Below are positions 9,601 to 17,045 of a stretch of 38,229 bases of DNA, one piece after another; position 1 is the first letter of the stretch; the number at the start of each line of letters is the position of its first letter. The position numbers and the translations under genes are program-made. Below the pieces are notes generated by a model. The model made no database searches. It was not told where the DNA came from and saw only the letters and a list, made by a program, of their open reading frames with translations. The stretch spans positions 1 to 38,229 of the forward strand of contig JAGYOL010000008.1 in the NCBI GenBank assembly GCA_018399555.1, read 5' to 3'. Origin of the DNA: Kiritimatiellia bacterium (GTDB lineage: Bacteria > Verrucomicrobiota > Kiritimatiellia > RFP12 > UBA1067).

Positions 9601-10525
9601 CGCTGGCTTGCGCTTTGATCAGGTTTGCGGCGCAGAGGGTGCCGTCATCGCACTCCTCGTCGTTTGCATTGCCGCGCAGATAGGTGGTGGTGAAGGTGCC
9701 TTCGATCGGTTGACCGTTGAGCGTCATTCTCCCGGTGGCACCGGTACGGGTGCCGTTGGAGGCCGTGCCGGTCAGTTCACGGGAGTCGCTGCGCAGCAGA
9801 TGGGTGTTGGCGAAGATCAGATAGTAACCGGCGTGGCTGAGAGTGATACTCTCTGTTCCGCCGATATAACTCATAGAACCGGATGCAGGTATTTCGTCGA
9901 TTGTGTCCCAGGTTACCGGAGTGAATGCGGCCGGACCGATAGCACCTGAGTTGTTTGAACGCCGCAGTTGCAGACAGTCGAGTGAGTCATCGAGTTTGAG
10001 AAGTTGGATAGCGGTGTGGCCGGGGGTGATAATCACATCCAGCCCGGTGTTGGCATCGCTGCGGGTTGAGTGCAGACGCAGGATGTCGCCGGCGCTTGTT
10101 TGAATGATTGACCCGCCGGAGATGACTGCCTCGTTGTTGTCGTTTTCGTTGCGGATGAAGCCCTGGGCGCGACCGTAGGCTAGAGCGTTGGTGCTGCTCT
10201 CGTTTTCCAGTGTCAGGTGGGTCAGCATTTCACCACGGTATTTACTGCTGTTGGTTCGATCGAAACGCACATTGTACATCACGAGATGCTTGCCTCCGTG
10301 TTTCATTTGCACACCATCGCCGGATGGCAGCAGTTCGTAGGCTGCTGCCGGAGCCACAACTGTGTTGGTGAAGGTGTTGACCACCGATTCGCCGGCAGCG
10401 GGAGTCAGCGAGGCGTCGCCGAGGTTGTTGTAAACCGCGACGTCACCTACATTGGCATGAACTGATGCGGCTGAGAGCACCGCGAGGAATCCGAGCACTA
10501 AACCGCAAATGGTTGACTTTTTCAT
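3635..10525 (-). CDS. Giant secreted mosaic protein: jelly-roll-like, LamG, cadherin-like and lectin-like domains
   Basis: The product is 2,296 residues. ATG 10525 is chosen because it follows GGAGAG and starts a Sec signal peptide (MKKSTICGLVLGFLAV, cleavage near VHA). Rough order: three beta-rich jelly-roll-like segments with repeated GYYLIFAN/RYLFIGG themes (80-495); a CSPG/cadherin-type repeat (520-608); a VCBS/cadherin-like repeat ending TVSGTND (612-715); a LamG/concanavalin-like domain (about 808-1005, FEMWIRPDP, NELYINGE); a linker repeat (1005-1100); a second LamG-like domain (1168-1375, WEVWFRPDP); a CBM-like segment (about 1488-1688); two cadherin-like repeats (1708-1870); an H-type-lectin-like region with PVVINHLQSCND, ETVGWFAIE and ATWLAIGG (about 1930-2240); and a final repeat. 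This is the architecture of an adhesin or glycan-binding surface protein. I see no catalytic site, LPxTG, PEP-CTERM or barrel, so how it is retained outside is unknown. Domain names are by eye. Confidence 0.85.
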   Translation of the reverse strand: MKKSTICGLVLGFLAVLSAASVHANVGDVAVYNNLGDASLTPAAGESVVNTFTNTVVAPAAAYELLPSGDGVQMKHGGKHLVMYNVRFDRTNSSKYRGEMLTHLTLENESSTNALAYGRAQGFIRNENDNNEAVISGGSIIQTSAGDILRLHSTRSDANTGLDVIITPGHTAIQLLKLDDSLDCLQLRRSNNSGAIGPAAFTPVTWDTIDEIPASGSMSYIGGTESITLSHAGYYLIFANTHLLRSDSRELTGTASNGTRTGATGRMTLNGQPIEGTFTTTYLRGNANDEECDDGTLCAANLIKAQASDVLKVEHKRQTGVNYILKGEKTALTIIKMPSTIANIRLQDMTGANPVYNDLNQGLSGTDESLCPPVSVKFRTQNEPPSAVFTHTTNDLQNSRITINQSSRYLFIGGYFDDDDGSERICPNPQWAINGTTLSYGECSQYSRNDQVHDNGNWLGMVSALASNSYVEMTSRRLGNSGEISGDSLALQALDIATITDSPVLIFYGPMAITTNSSAVIRPHSLLTRDTNSDPSALIYTITSTPANALLHKEGAPLSLNDTFTQADVNDGKITVSAESTIGNFDVFDFTVSDGGSQPSIATFSILASAGVTTEPDSGSTTEDEILTLLDDDVDSVLSNDLGVAIFVRTCDNVSELGAAVTVNSDGTFSYDPGNSLTLQALQNGQSTNDTFSYTVEDFAGLTGEQTVTITVSGTNDTFAALADCVNEPSVTETGAVSLAINLTANDGITATTNGDPENRILPINYSAEFIDTPNFWYNTGTDTQEYMNWRLGKGCQAVSISSAYAGISHACNFDGSEFAYGTLGEGVVSSIQNIAAGDPDEASATFEMWIRPDPAALLQTNILFETGGGTGMGIVLAKGILQVANGIEKGLITYDLLNDPRNLLLDDITNEFAQIVFTINMETPMNELYINGELIDIAFNNNASDWDGGDGAGIGHFGGNNVGGFMDKAAGTSYDTWYNGDIAAFRIYTEVLNSTRIRENYRVMLAGDATDIDGDTITVAGVYDASGTLIGGTGTPLTLTSGATLTYDPITGSFTYDPTGNPDIAALWDGETYLDSFVYQATDSNGCTSDAPVQICVHGVSQYDETILPADELRPTILTPGELMRAHQPHANPLNPAIALYTHPDKVVTSPENATIWKTPGTLGSEYDAVIDFKGLAPVASGFGGIGYALVNNFATLNTFNPFSTQDQSWEVWFRPDPDAVGNSVIMKSGGTTYGTLIYYNAERNSVNVIVDCGDDNDPDQNMIAEIGGVRWDEFNQVIAIFEFASPGQPDTLRVYLNNDPNAAFNTANSVIVTNPSGKIDDIVGTDPTAIGRMHGSGVAFNLECSEFKGAIAHTLVYDKVLNEDEAATAYNRIRKPLVAVQNGATALGASVSLTNGAVSYDGQVTNDIAYGAVAADSFTYQFIDDTGATASATAPLAVHGTGATLTLNDTLVLSANSSATNFNPLLNDSGLGSGAVILTNSVIIADYRDDYPAGTVSGEPADFRDGSGFGWQYLWNAPTNWVFGEQYDGASGAITETDCFRHLLWSDSDNWRVDSDNLLTNGSPGEYLHLHSTGGHPGSGWNTTDMQPTYTNYLNRYAIAAYTVAESGSYNIIESMLYTDSSADGIDLIVMVNDTVIEHNYLGKALTADFDTDLGELAVGDTIYVGIGPNAHRQADGFQLDFSIARRAAADAQELNIIGELINNLTDLTYNPSGRFAALGVGQSAFETFTYTVLDNGELSTATITIEIQGVNDLPTAVDDGFTTDEDSTGTWNVLANDTDIDNGDELTLTVNSVQGLAGNVGVGFTSEQGAQVTISADGTLIYDPGEAFQYLALGESATDTFTYNVNDAHGLASLASATVTITITGADDGVTANNDVYAVDEDKILNGNLITDDTDAGADLNIDTHDLLMIESVDAGTLLGELSIGTNRIVCIRGKITPNGSSQTEIFDADGTTLKNPVVFITPGGISDPEPGAVMVANVTTSSFSYYFKEQKEGGVQSDNDGSTHTNTTELSYMVFDCGEYLLADGTRFEVGKAEISAIYAKNEGTLIWDEVNFANPFGSKPVVINHLQSCNDPDGELFGTRMNNKTNDTGSDNTNRFQIALEEYEGSNGTAAYSETVGWFAIEAMKGEWNNNIFNAGIRTSIKAFDSESPPSDLLQYDEFDPFSFAEPPSLIASLATINGSDPVVLRSGTISTDTYQIFMREDSYADSELNHVDEQATWLAIGGNAPLRAYDITGGVGSFTYNPIGRVNPTSTTPVVESFSYTLRDQHGNTSSATVTITVHSEHKGSLMIIR

Positions 10526-10640
10526 AACACTCTCCATCATAGCTATTTTCGAAACACACTCACAAATGAGAGCTCTGTCAAGCTCCGCCTGGCAGCAACT
10601 CTGTGAGCGACACACCACACAGCAAATAAATTACATTTTG

Positions 10641-10669
10641 CTTATAGCATTTACAACTTGCGTTGACAA
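10641..10669 (-). promoter_or_regulatory. Sigma70-type promoter of the giant mosaic gene
   Basis: On the minus strand TTGTCA (5 of 6), a 17-nt spacer and TATAAG (5 of 6) lie upstream of the gene. The predicted start near 10634 leaves a leader of about 109 nt that ends in a good SD (GGAGAG). Confidence 0.6.
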
Positions 10670-10830
10670 GCGAATTTTATTCGGGGGTTTCTGCGAATTC
10701 GCGAACTACTGAAAAAGGGTGAATTGCTCTTTAAGACGGAGGCCACGCCATGTCCGGGATCGGATATCCCGGCTGCACACCGAACACCGGTCAGCTGAGG
10801 CACTTGTAGAAAATCCTTTATCTCAGGTCA
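10670..10830. other. Intergenic DNA between divergent genes, with palindromes
   Basis: The 368-bp space between the giant gene and clpC holds the two divergent promoters and, between them, CGAAT-ttt-ATTCG near 10671, the 10-bp palindrome GCGAATTCGC (10693-10702) and a 7-bp hairpin CCGGGAT-cggat-ATCCCGG (10754-10772). None matches CIRCE or another operator I know. I see no gene here. Confidence 0.4.
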
Positions 10831-10859
10831 TTGCTGTTTGTTGCGCGATCTGTTACTAT
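10831..10859 (+). promoter_or_regulatory. Candidate clpC promoter
   Basis: TTGCTG, 17 nt and TACTAT precede clpC. The start would lie near 10866, giving a leader of about 28 nt that contains the SD GGGAGAG at 10878-10884. Confidence 0.5.
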
Positions 10860-10893
10860 AGAGTTTTTGAAAAACCGGGAGAGAAACTAATTT

Positions 10894-13623
10894 ATGCTGG
10901 ACAGCTTCGGAAAATACACGGATCAGGCGTTGGCTGCTATTGAAATCGCGATGCGCGAAGCCAGGGGACTTAATCACCCGTATGTCGGAACAGAGCATCT
11001 GCTGATCGGCATTGTGTCGGTTGAGGGTAGCGTTGTGGCTGACATCGTCGGCAAATTCGGTGTCGGTCTCAAGGATATCCGGGGAGCCGTGGAACGTTTT
11101 GTAGGCTCCTACGGCAGTGTCAGTTCGCGCGGCGAGCTGCCTTACACGCCCAGAACCAAGAAGGTGCTGCAGTTGGCGGTCACTCTGGCGCGGGCCACCG
11201 GCTTCGAGGCCGCCGGAACGATTCACATATTTCTGGCATTGCTGCGTGAGGGTGAGGGGGTTGCGGGACATGTGCTCAGGCACCTGGGCATCAGCCAGGA
11301 GAGCATCATGCCGCTGATGAACGATATTCTGGCGGGCCTGGATCGTGTGCATCAGTCGCGTGCGGATGACGACTTGGATTTGGATGATGTTTTTGATGAT
11401 TTCGATGAGGAAGAGGAAGAGGATTTTGACGGAAGCACTGACAATGCGCCCTATCACATGCCCTCGCCGGAGGAGATTTTCGGTGCCGGCATGACCGCGT
11501 CGCCTGAGCAGTTCATGGGTGGTGCACCCTCCGGCAAAAGCAGGTCGGGGCTGGAGCTCTTCGGACGTGATCTGACTGAGCTGGCGCGCAAGGGCGAGCT
11601 TGATCCGGTGGTCGGACGTAAGAGCGAGCTGGAGCGTGTGATTCAGATTCTCTGCCGCAGAACAAAAAATAACGCGGCTCTGCTGGGCGAAGCCGGTGTG
11701 GGTAAGACGGCGGTGGTCGAGGGACTCGCGCAGGCGATTGCGGACGGCAATGCACCCGAGCGTGTGCGCGGCAAGCGGGTGGTTGCGCTGGACATGGCGC
11801 TGATGGTGGCCGGAACTAAGTATCGAGGACAGTTTGAAGAGCGTTTGAAGAGCGTGGTGGATGAAGTCAGAAAGAGTAAAAACGTCATTCTTTTTCTGGA
11901 TGAGTTGCATACTATTGTCGGTGCCGGCGGTGCCGAGGGCAGCATGGACGCCGCCAATATAATCAAACCGGCACTGGCGCGCGGTGAGTTGCAGTGCATC
12001 GGCGCCACGACGCTGAACGAGTATCGCAAGCGGATCGAGAAGGATGCGGCACTGGAGCGTCGCTTTCAGACGGTCCGGGTTGATGAGCCGTCGGTTGAGG
12101 ACACAATCGAAATTCTGCGTGGCATCGCGCCGCGTTATGAGGCGCATCACAATGTGCTTTACGATGCTGCTGCTCTCGAGGCTGCAGCGCGTTTGACCAA
12201 GCGCTATCTGCCGGGGCGTCAACTGCCCGACAAGGCGATAGATGCGCTGGACGAGTCGGGGGCGCGTGTGCGCATGCGGGTTTCGGTTCTGCCGCCGGAC
12301 ATCCGCGAACATGAACAGATTATCCGCGAGTTGAGTGGCAAGAAAGAGGAGGCGATTCGCAATCAGCACTTTGAAGAGGCCGCCTCGCTGCGCGATCAGG
12401 AGCGTACGGCACTTAAAAAGCGTGAACAGATTGTTGCTCAATGGAAAGCGGAGTGTTCGGAAAAGACTTTGAATGTGACGGTTGATGACATCACTGAGAC
12501 CGTTGCGCATATCAGCGGGGTGCCCATCAAGCGGATGAGTGAGAGCGAGCGTGCCCGAATGTTGAACATCGAAAAAGAGCTGGAGAAGCATGTGGCCGGG
12601 CAGCAGCAGGCTATCGAGTCGGTAGCACGCGCTCTGCGCCGTGCGCGTGCCGATCTGAAAGATCCGAAACGTCCGATCGGGTCGTTTCTCTTCCTCGGCC
12701 CTACCGGGGTTGGCAAGACGCTGCTGGCCAAGGCACTGGCCGAACAGATGTTCGGGGACGACAAGGCGTTGATCCAGCTGGATATGTCGGAGTATATGGA
12801 AAAATTCACGGTTTCGCGTCTGATTGGCTCGCCGCCCGGTTATGTGGGCCATGAAGAGGGCGGTCAGCTGACCGAGAAGGTGCGGCGCAGACCCTACAGC
12901 GTGGTGCTTTTTGATGAGGTTGAAAAAGCCCATCCCGATGTGATGCACATGCTGTTGCAGATTCTCGAGGAGGGGCGCCTGTCCGACAGTCTGGGAGTGA
13001 CGGTGGATTTTCGCAACACTGTTATAATTCTGACCTCCAATCTCGGTTTTGATTATGATCGGCAGGGTCAGGGGATGGGATTCAGCAAAGGTTCCAGCAG
13101 TGTGGATTATGAGCGTCTCAAAGACCGCATGATTGTCAGTGCCAAGCAGATATTCAAGCCGGAGCTGCTCAATCGTTTTGATGATCTGATTGTATTTCGC
13201 AAGCTTGAGAAGAGTGATGTTGTTAAGATTCTTGATATGGAGCTGGGCAAGGTGCGCGAAAGGCTGGCTGCCAAAGATATCTCGATGGAGTTGAGTGAGG
13301 CGGCGGTGGATTTCATTGTTGCCAAGGGTTATGACCCGGCACTGGGCGCTCGTCCGTTGCGTCGCACGGTTGAGCGTTATATCGAAGACAACATTGCCGA
13401 AAACCTGTTGCGCGGTATTCTGACTGCGGGCGTAATAGATGTCGAGGTGGCTGAGAGCGGTGCTGATCTGATATTCAGGATGCGTGACGAGCTTGCGCTA
13501 AACTCCGAACGGAAAGCCGCTGCCGTAGCAAAGAAAAAGTCCGGGAGCCGCAGTGCCGTCAAAAAGCGGGGTGGTTCCAAATCGCCCGCTTCCGCTAAAA
13601 AACGCGGTAAAGCCGGCGGCTGA
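10894..13623 (+). CDS. clpC: ATP-dependent Clp unfoldase ClpC (AAA+)
   Basis: This 909-residue ClpC is longer than the usual 810-850. Order: double Clp-N domain (1-145, [11 protein letters not shown] and TIHIFLALL); an acidic linker (about 150-178, largely Asp/Glu); NBD1 with Walker A GEAGVGKT at 265-272 and Walker [10 protein letters not shown]; a UVR-type middle domain (about 485-515, [14 protein letters not shown]), which marks ClpC rather than ClpA or ClpB; NBD2 with Walker A GPTGVGKT at 602-609 and Walker [14 protein letters not shown]; and a probable ClpP-docking tripeptide M728-G729-F730 in the position of the VGF loop. It feeds unfolded proteins to ClpP, which is not in this window. 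The last 35 residues form a Lys/Arg/Ser-rich tail not normal for the family. It is transcribed divergently from the giant surface protein gene. Confidence 0.97.
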   Translation: MLDSFGKYTDQALAAIEIAMREARGLNHPYVGTEHLLIGIVSVEGSVVADIVGKFGVGLKDIRGAVERFVGSYGSVSSRGELPYTPRTKKVLQLAVTLARATGFEAAGTIHIFLALLREGEGVAGHVLRHLGISQESIMPLMNDILAGLDRVHQSRADDDLDLDDVFDDFDEEEEEDFDGSTDNAPYHMPSPEEIFGAGMTASPEQFMGGAPSGKSRSGLELFGRDLTELARKGELDPVVGRKSELERVIQILCRRTKNNAALLGEAGVGKTAVVEGLAQAIADGNAPERVRGKRVVALDMALMVAGTKYRGQFEERLKSVVDEVRKSKNVILFLDELHTIVGAGGAEGSMDAANIIKPALARGELQCIGATTLNEYRKRIEKDAALERRFQTVRVDEPSVEDTIEILRGIAPRYEAHHNVLYDAAALEAAARLTKRYLPGRQLPDKAIDALDESGARVRMRVSVLPPDIREHEQIIRELSGKKEEAIRNQHFEEAASLRDQERTALKKREQIVAQWKAECSEKTLNVTVDDITETVAHISGVPIKRMSESERARMLNIEKELEKHVAGQQQAIESVARALRRARADLKDPKRPIGSFLFLGPTGVGKTLLAKALAEQMFGDDKALIQLDMSEYMEKFTVSRLIGSPPGYVGHEEGGQLTEKVRRRPYSVVLFDEVEKAHPDVMHMLLQILEEGRLSDSLGVTVDFRNTVIILTSNLGFDYDRQGQGMGFSKGSSSVDYERLKDRMIVSAKQIFKPELLNRFDDLIVFRKLEKSDVVKILDMELGKVRERLAAKDISMELSEAAVDFIVAKGYDPALGARPLRRTVERYIEDNIAENLLRGILTAGVIDVEVAESGADLIFRMRDELALNSERKAAAVAKKKSGSRSAVKKRGGSKSPASAKKRGKAGG

Positions 13624-13647
13624 TAATATTTTTTGCAGGGTTTAGCG

Positions 13648-13676
13648 TTGTATCGATAAAGGATGGTGTATATAAT
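13648..13676 (+). promoter_or_regulatory. Promoter of the gatCAB operon
   Basis: TTGTAT, a 17-nt spacer and a perfect TATAAT lie 58 nt upstream of the gatC start and just after clpC. The -35 is weak and the -10 is consensus. Confidence 0.6.
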
Positions 13677-13734
13677 CGCCGTTCTCTGAATTTTTTTAAT
13701 TTTATTGGACAGGCGGCAGTTGAGGAGTGTTTTC

Positions 13735-14025
13735 GTGAGTCAGACAATTGATGTGGCCTATGTGGCCGAGTTGGCACGGATTGAGCTGAGTGCGGATGAA
13801 CGCGCTCTCTTTCAGGGGCAGCTCGAAACGATTGTTGAATATGTCGAAAAGATCAACGAGTTGAATCTGGAGGGCATCGAACCGACCATGCACGGGCAGG
13901 CTGCCAGTAATTTCTTCCGGACGGACGAGCCGTGCGAATCGCTGCCGCGCGAGGCGGTGCTGGCGAATGCACCGACCAGTACGGCGACCGAATTCAAGCT
14001 GCCCAGGATCGTTGAAGATGCCTGA
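13735..14025 (+). CDS. gatC: Asp-tRNA(Asn)/Glu-tRNA(Gln) amidotransferase subunit C
   Basis: The product is 96 residues, the normal GatC length, starting at GTG 13735 seven nt after GAGGAG; an in-frame TTG at 13705 is not supported by an SD. Hallmarks are the start IDVAYVAELARIELSADE, the central ETIVEYVEKINELNLEG and the GIEPTMH segment. GatC wraps around GatA and stabilises the GatAB complex that converts Glu-tRNA(Gln) and Asp-tRNA(Asn) to the amidated forms. It heads the gatC-gatA-gatB operon. Confidence 0.95.
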   Translation: MSQTIDVAYVAELARIELSADERALFQGQLETIVEYVEKINELNLEGIEPTMHGQAASNFFRTDEPCESLPREAVLANAPTSTATEFKLPRIVEDA

Positions 14026-14113
14026 TGCGGGCTGCCCGGCAGCCGGATATTGCCGGACGGAGAGGTTGGTGCGACACTCGGAAAAGTGCACGAAGATTTA
14101 AGAACAGCCGGGG

Positions 14114-15565
14114 ATGACGGATTTTATGGAAGATATAGGAAAGATAACGCTGACATCCGCGATCAAGGGGCTCAGGGCTGGAGATTTTTCGGCGGTTGAG
14201 CTGGCGGTTGCTCTTTCGGAGGCTGTGGCGCGTGAGGACACCCGGCTGGGTGCATATCTGCATTTCGACGCCGAAGCCGTTCAGAATGCGGCGGAGAGAG
14301 CGGATAAAGAGCGGCGTGCCGGGAGCGATGCGCCGCTGCTGGGTGTGCCGCTGGCGGTCAAGGACATCATCAATGTCAAGGGGGAACCTTGCGGCTGCGC
14401 CTCAAAGCAGCTGGTGGGCTATACCGCGCTCTTTGATGCGACCGTCACAGCAAGGCTGCGTTCGTCCGGTGCGATTTTTGCGGGGCGGACCAATATGGAT
14501 GAGTTCGCAATGGGTTCCTCCACTGAGAACTCGGCTTTAAAGATCACCCGCAATCCGCATGATCATGAACGGGTTCCCGGTGGTTCGAGCGGCGGTTCCG
14601 CAGCGGCGGTGGCTGGTGGAATCGCGATTGCTGCGCTGGGCACCGATACCGGCGGCTCCATTCGTCAGCCGGCTTCGTTCTGTGGATGTGTAGGGGTCAA
14701 ACCCTCTTACGGCAGGGTCTCCCGCTACGGGGTTACGGCGTACGCATCCTCGCTTGATCAGGTAGGCCCGCTGACCCGCACGGTCGGGGATGCGGCACTG
14801 CTGCTGCGTGAGCTGGCCGGTCTGGACCGGCGTGACGGCACGACGCTCGATGTGGCTGTGCCGGATTACACCCGAGCGTTGAACGGAGAAATCAAAGGGC
14901 TGAGGATTGGGCTGCCCCGCGAATACTACATCAAAGGAGCTGATCCCGAGGTGACGGAGCGGGTCAGGGCGGCGGTTGACCGCTGTGCTGCTGAGGGGGC
15001 CGAGATTGTGGAGCTTTCTTTGCCGCACACCGAGTATGCAATTGCGGTTTATTACATTCTGGCCACTGCCGAGGCCTCGGCCAACCTGGCGCGTTTTGAC
15101 GGTGTACGCTATGGGCATCGCACGGCCAATCCGGAGACGGTTTTTGATCTTTATGCGCGCAGCCGCGCCGAGGGATTCGGCACCGAGGTGAAACGGCGTA
15201 TTATTCTGGGGACCTATGTTCTCAGCAGCGGTTATTACGACGCCTACTACGGACGGGCACAGAAAGCCAGAACTCTGATCAGGGATGATTTTACGCAGGC
15301 CTTTGAAAAGTGTGATGTGCTGCTGACGCCAGCTGCGCCGACGGCGGCCTATCGTATCGGCGAGACGGCGCATGATCCGCTCAGGATGTATCTGGGTGAT
15401 GTGTTTACAGTGCCGGCGAGTCTGGCCGGCATCTGCGGCATTGCTCTGCCGTGCGGCAGCACTGCCGAAGGGCTGCCGGTGGGCGTACAGGTGCTGGGGC
15501 CGGCTTTCGGTGAAGAGGCTTTGTTCAGAGCTGCGGGCGCCATGGAACGAATTTTTGAAGTGTAA
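14114..15565 (+). CDS. gatA: Asp-tRNA(Asn)/Glu-tRNA(Gln) amidotransferase subunit A
   Basis: This 483-residue amidase-signature enzyme releases ammonia from glutamine for transfer to the mischarged tRNA in GatB. The Ser-cisSer-Lys triad is visible as K83 (LAVKDIINVKG), S158 in PGGSSGGSAAA and S182 in TDTGGSIRQPA. The start at 14114 has little SD spacing (GGGG directly precedes it); ATG 14126, four codons later, is equally possible. An 88-nt gap separates it from gatC and 12 nt from gatB. Confidence 0.96.
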   Translation: MTDFMEDIGKITLTSAIKGLRAGDFSAVELAVALSEAVAREDTRLGAYLHFDAEAVQNAAERADKERRAGSDAPLLGVPLAVKDIINVKGEPCGCASKQLVGYTALFDATVTARLRSSGAIFAGRTNMDEFAMGSSTENSALKITRNPHDHERVPGGSSGGSAAAVAGGIAIAALGTDTGGSIRQPASFCGCVGVKPSYGRVSRYGVTAYASSLDQVGPLTRTVGDAALLLRELAGLDRRDGTTLDVAVPDYTRALNGEIKGLRIGLPREYYIKGADPEVTERVRAAVDRCAAEGAEIVELSLPHTEYAIAVYYILATAEASANLARFDGVRYGHRTANPETVFDLYARSRAEGFGTEVKRRIILGTYVLSSGYYDAYYGRAQKARTLIRDDFTQAFEKCDVLLTPAAPTAAYRIGETAHDPLRMYLGDVFTVPASLAGICGIALPCGSTAEGLPVGVQVLGPAFGEEALFRAAGAMERIFEV

Positions 15566-15577
15566 CGGATTTACGGG

Positions 15578-17011
15578 ATGAATGATTTGTTAGTGACAAT
15601 CGGACTGGAAACCCATGTCCATCTGAAGACCAGAACCAAGATGTTTTGCGGCTGCAGACTGGAGTTCGGAGTTGAGCCCAACACCCATGTCTGTCCGGTA
15701 TGTCTCGGATATCCCGGGGCACTGCCGGTGATGAACGGTGAAGCGATCCATCTGACGGTAACCGCCGGGTTGATGCTGGGCTGTGAGATCAATCGTTACA
15801 GCACCTTCGACCGTAAAAACTATTTCTATCCCGACATGTCGAAAAACTATCAGATATCGCAGCAGGCCAAGCCGTTGTGTCTCGGAGGGGGAGTCTGGAT
15901 TGAAACGGGGCAAGAGCGTAAATTTATCAGGATCAATCACATTCACCAGGAAGAGGATGCCGGTAAGATCATACACTACGCCCGGTATAGCGGAGTGGAT
16001 TTCAACCGCTGCGGCACCCCGCTGATGGAGATCGTTTCCGAACCTGATCTGGCATCTCCCGATGAAGCGATGAGTTATCTGCAGAGCCTGAAGCAGATTC
16101 TTGTGTACGCCGGTGTCAGTGACTGCAATCTGGAGGAGGGCAACATGCGCTCGGATGTGAATGTGAGCGTACGTCCGTCCGGACAGAAGGAGCTGGGCAC
16201 CCGCACAGAGATCAAGAATATGAATACCTTCAAAGGTATCTACGCCGCACTTGAGTATGAGATTGAGCGTCAGTGCGCGATTGTGCGCAAGGGAGGCACG
16301 ATAGTTCAGGAGACCCGCCGATGGGATCCTGACATCGGCGAGACGCAGTCGATGCGCACCAAAGAGAACGCCCACGACTACCGTTATTTTCCGGAGCCGG
16401 ATCTGGTGCCGGTCACCCTGTGTGAAGACCAGATTGCACGGTGGCGTGCCACGCTGCCGGAGCTGCCTTCGGCCAGGCGCGAACGCATGATGGCTGAGTA
16501 CGGTATTCCGGAGTATGACGCCGGAGTGCTGGCAGATGAAAAACCAAACGCCGATTTTTTTGAGAGATGTGCGCGTATCTGCGGACACGGCAAGGTTGTG
16601 GCCAACTGGTTTATGACCGATGTTATGGCGGTGATGAATGAAACCGGGCGGACGTTAGCCGAGAGTGCGTTGACCCCTGAAGCGCTTGCGGAGCTGATAA
16701 CGCTGGTGCGGGATGGTGCCATCAACGGCGCCACAGCCAAGCAACTGCTCCTGGAACTCTTCATAGAAGGGGGCAGTCCCGCAAAGATTGTGGCGGAGAG
16801 AGGATTGGCGCAGGTCAGTGATGCCGCCGCACTCGAAGAGTTTATCAAAGAGGTTTTCGCCGCCAATCAGAAGTCGGTCGATGATTATCGCGCTGGCAAA
16901 AAAGCGGCGGCTGGTTATCTCGTCGGACAGGTGATGAAACTCAGTAAAGGCAAGGCAGATCCGAAATTGGTCAACACTATGATAGCCCGTAAACTCGCGG
17001 AGAATAATTGA
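15578..17011 (+). CDS. gatB: Asp-tRNA(Asn)/Glu-tRNA(Gln) amidotransferase subunit B
   Basis: The product is 477 residues, the standard GatB size. It opens with the family signature TIGLETHVHLKTRTKMFCGC and carries the zinc-site cysteines (CGC near residue 24, CPVC near 40). The kinase-like catalytic cradle (about 1-290) includes YFYPDMSKNYQISQ, EEDAGK and EGNMRSDVNVS. The helical and YqeY-like tail domain follows, with the expected end (VGQVMKLSKGKADPKLVN). GatB binds the mischarged tRNA, phosphorylates the side chain and completes amidation. It ends 34 nt before the first secretion ATPase gene, so read-through into that operon is likely. Confidence 0.97.
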   Translation: MNDLLVTIGLETHVHLKTRTKMFCGCRLEFGVEPNTHVCPVCLGYPGALPVMNGEAIHLTVTAGLMLGCEINRYSTFDRKNYFYPDMSKNYQISQQAKPLCLGGGVWIETGQERKFIRINHIHQEEDAGKIIHYARYSGVDFNRCGTPLMEIVSEPDLASPDEAMSYLQSLKQILVYAGVSDCNLEEGNMRSDVNVSVRPSGQKELGTRTEIKNMNTFKGIYAALEYEIERQCAIVRKGGTIVQETRRWDPDIGETQSMRTKENAHDYRYFPEPDLVPVTLCEDQIARWRATLPELPSARRERMMAEYGIPEYDAGVLADEKPNADFFERCARICGHGKVVANWFMTDVMAVMNETGRTLAESALTPEALAELITLVRDGAINGATAKQLLLELFIEGGSPAKIVAERGLAQVSDAAALEEFIKEVFAANQKSVDDYRAGKKAAAGYLVGQVMKLSKGKADPKLVNTMIARKLAENN

Positions 17012-17045
17012 TTGAAGCTAGTTAATAGAGCTCAGGAGAATAATT

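Noticed and set aside
10828-12948. 706-codon open frame on the minus strand inside clpC
   Set aside because: It is fully antisense to an unmistakable clpC, its translation has no family features, and long open shadows are expected from the codon bias of this gene.
14537-16588. Minus-strand frames of 278 and 332 codons opposite gatA and gatB
   Set aside because: They are shadows of strongly conserved housekeeping genes.
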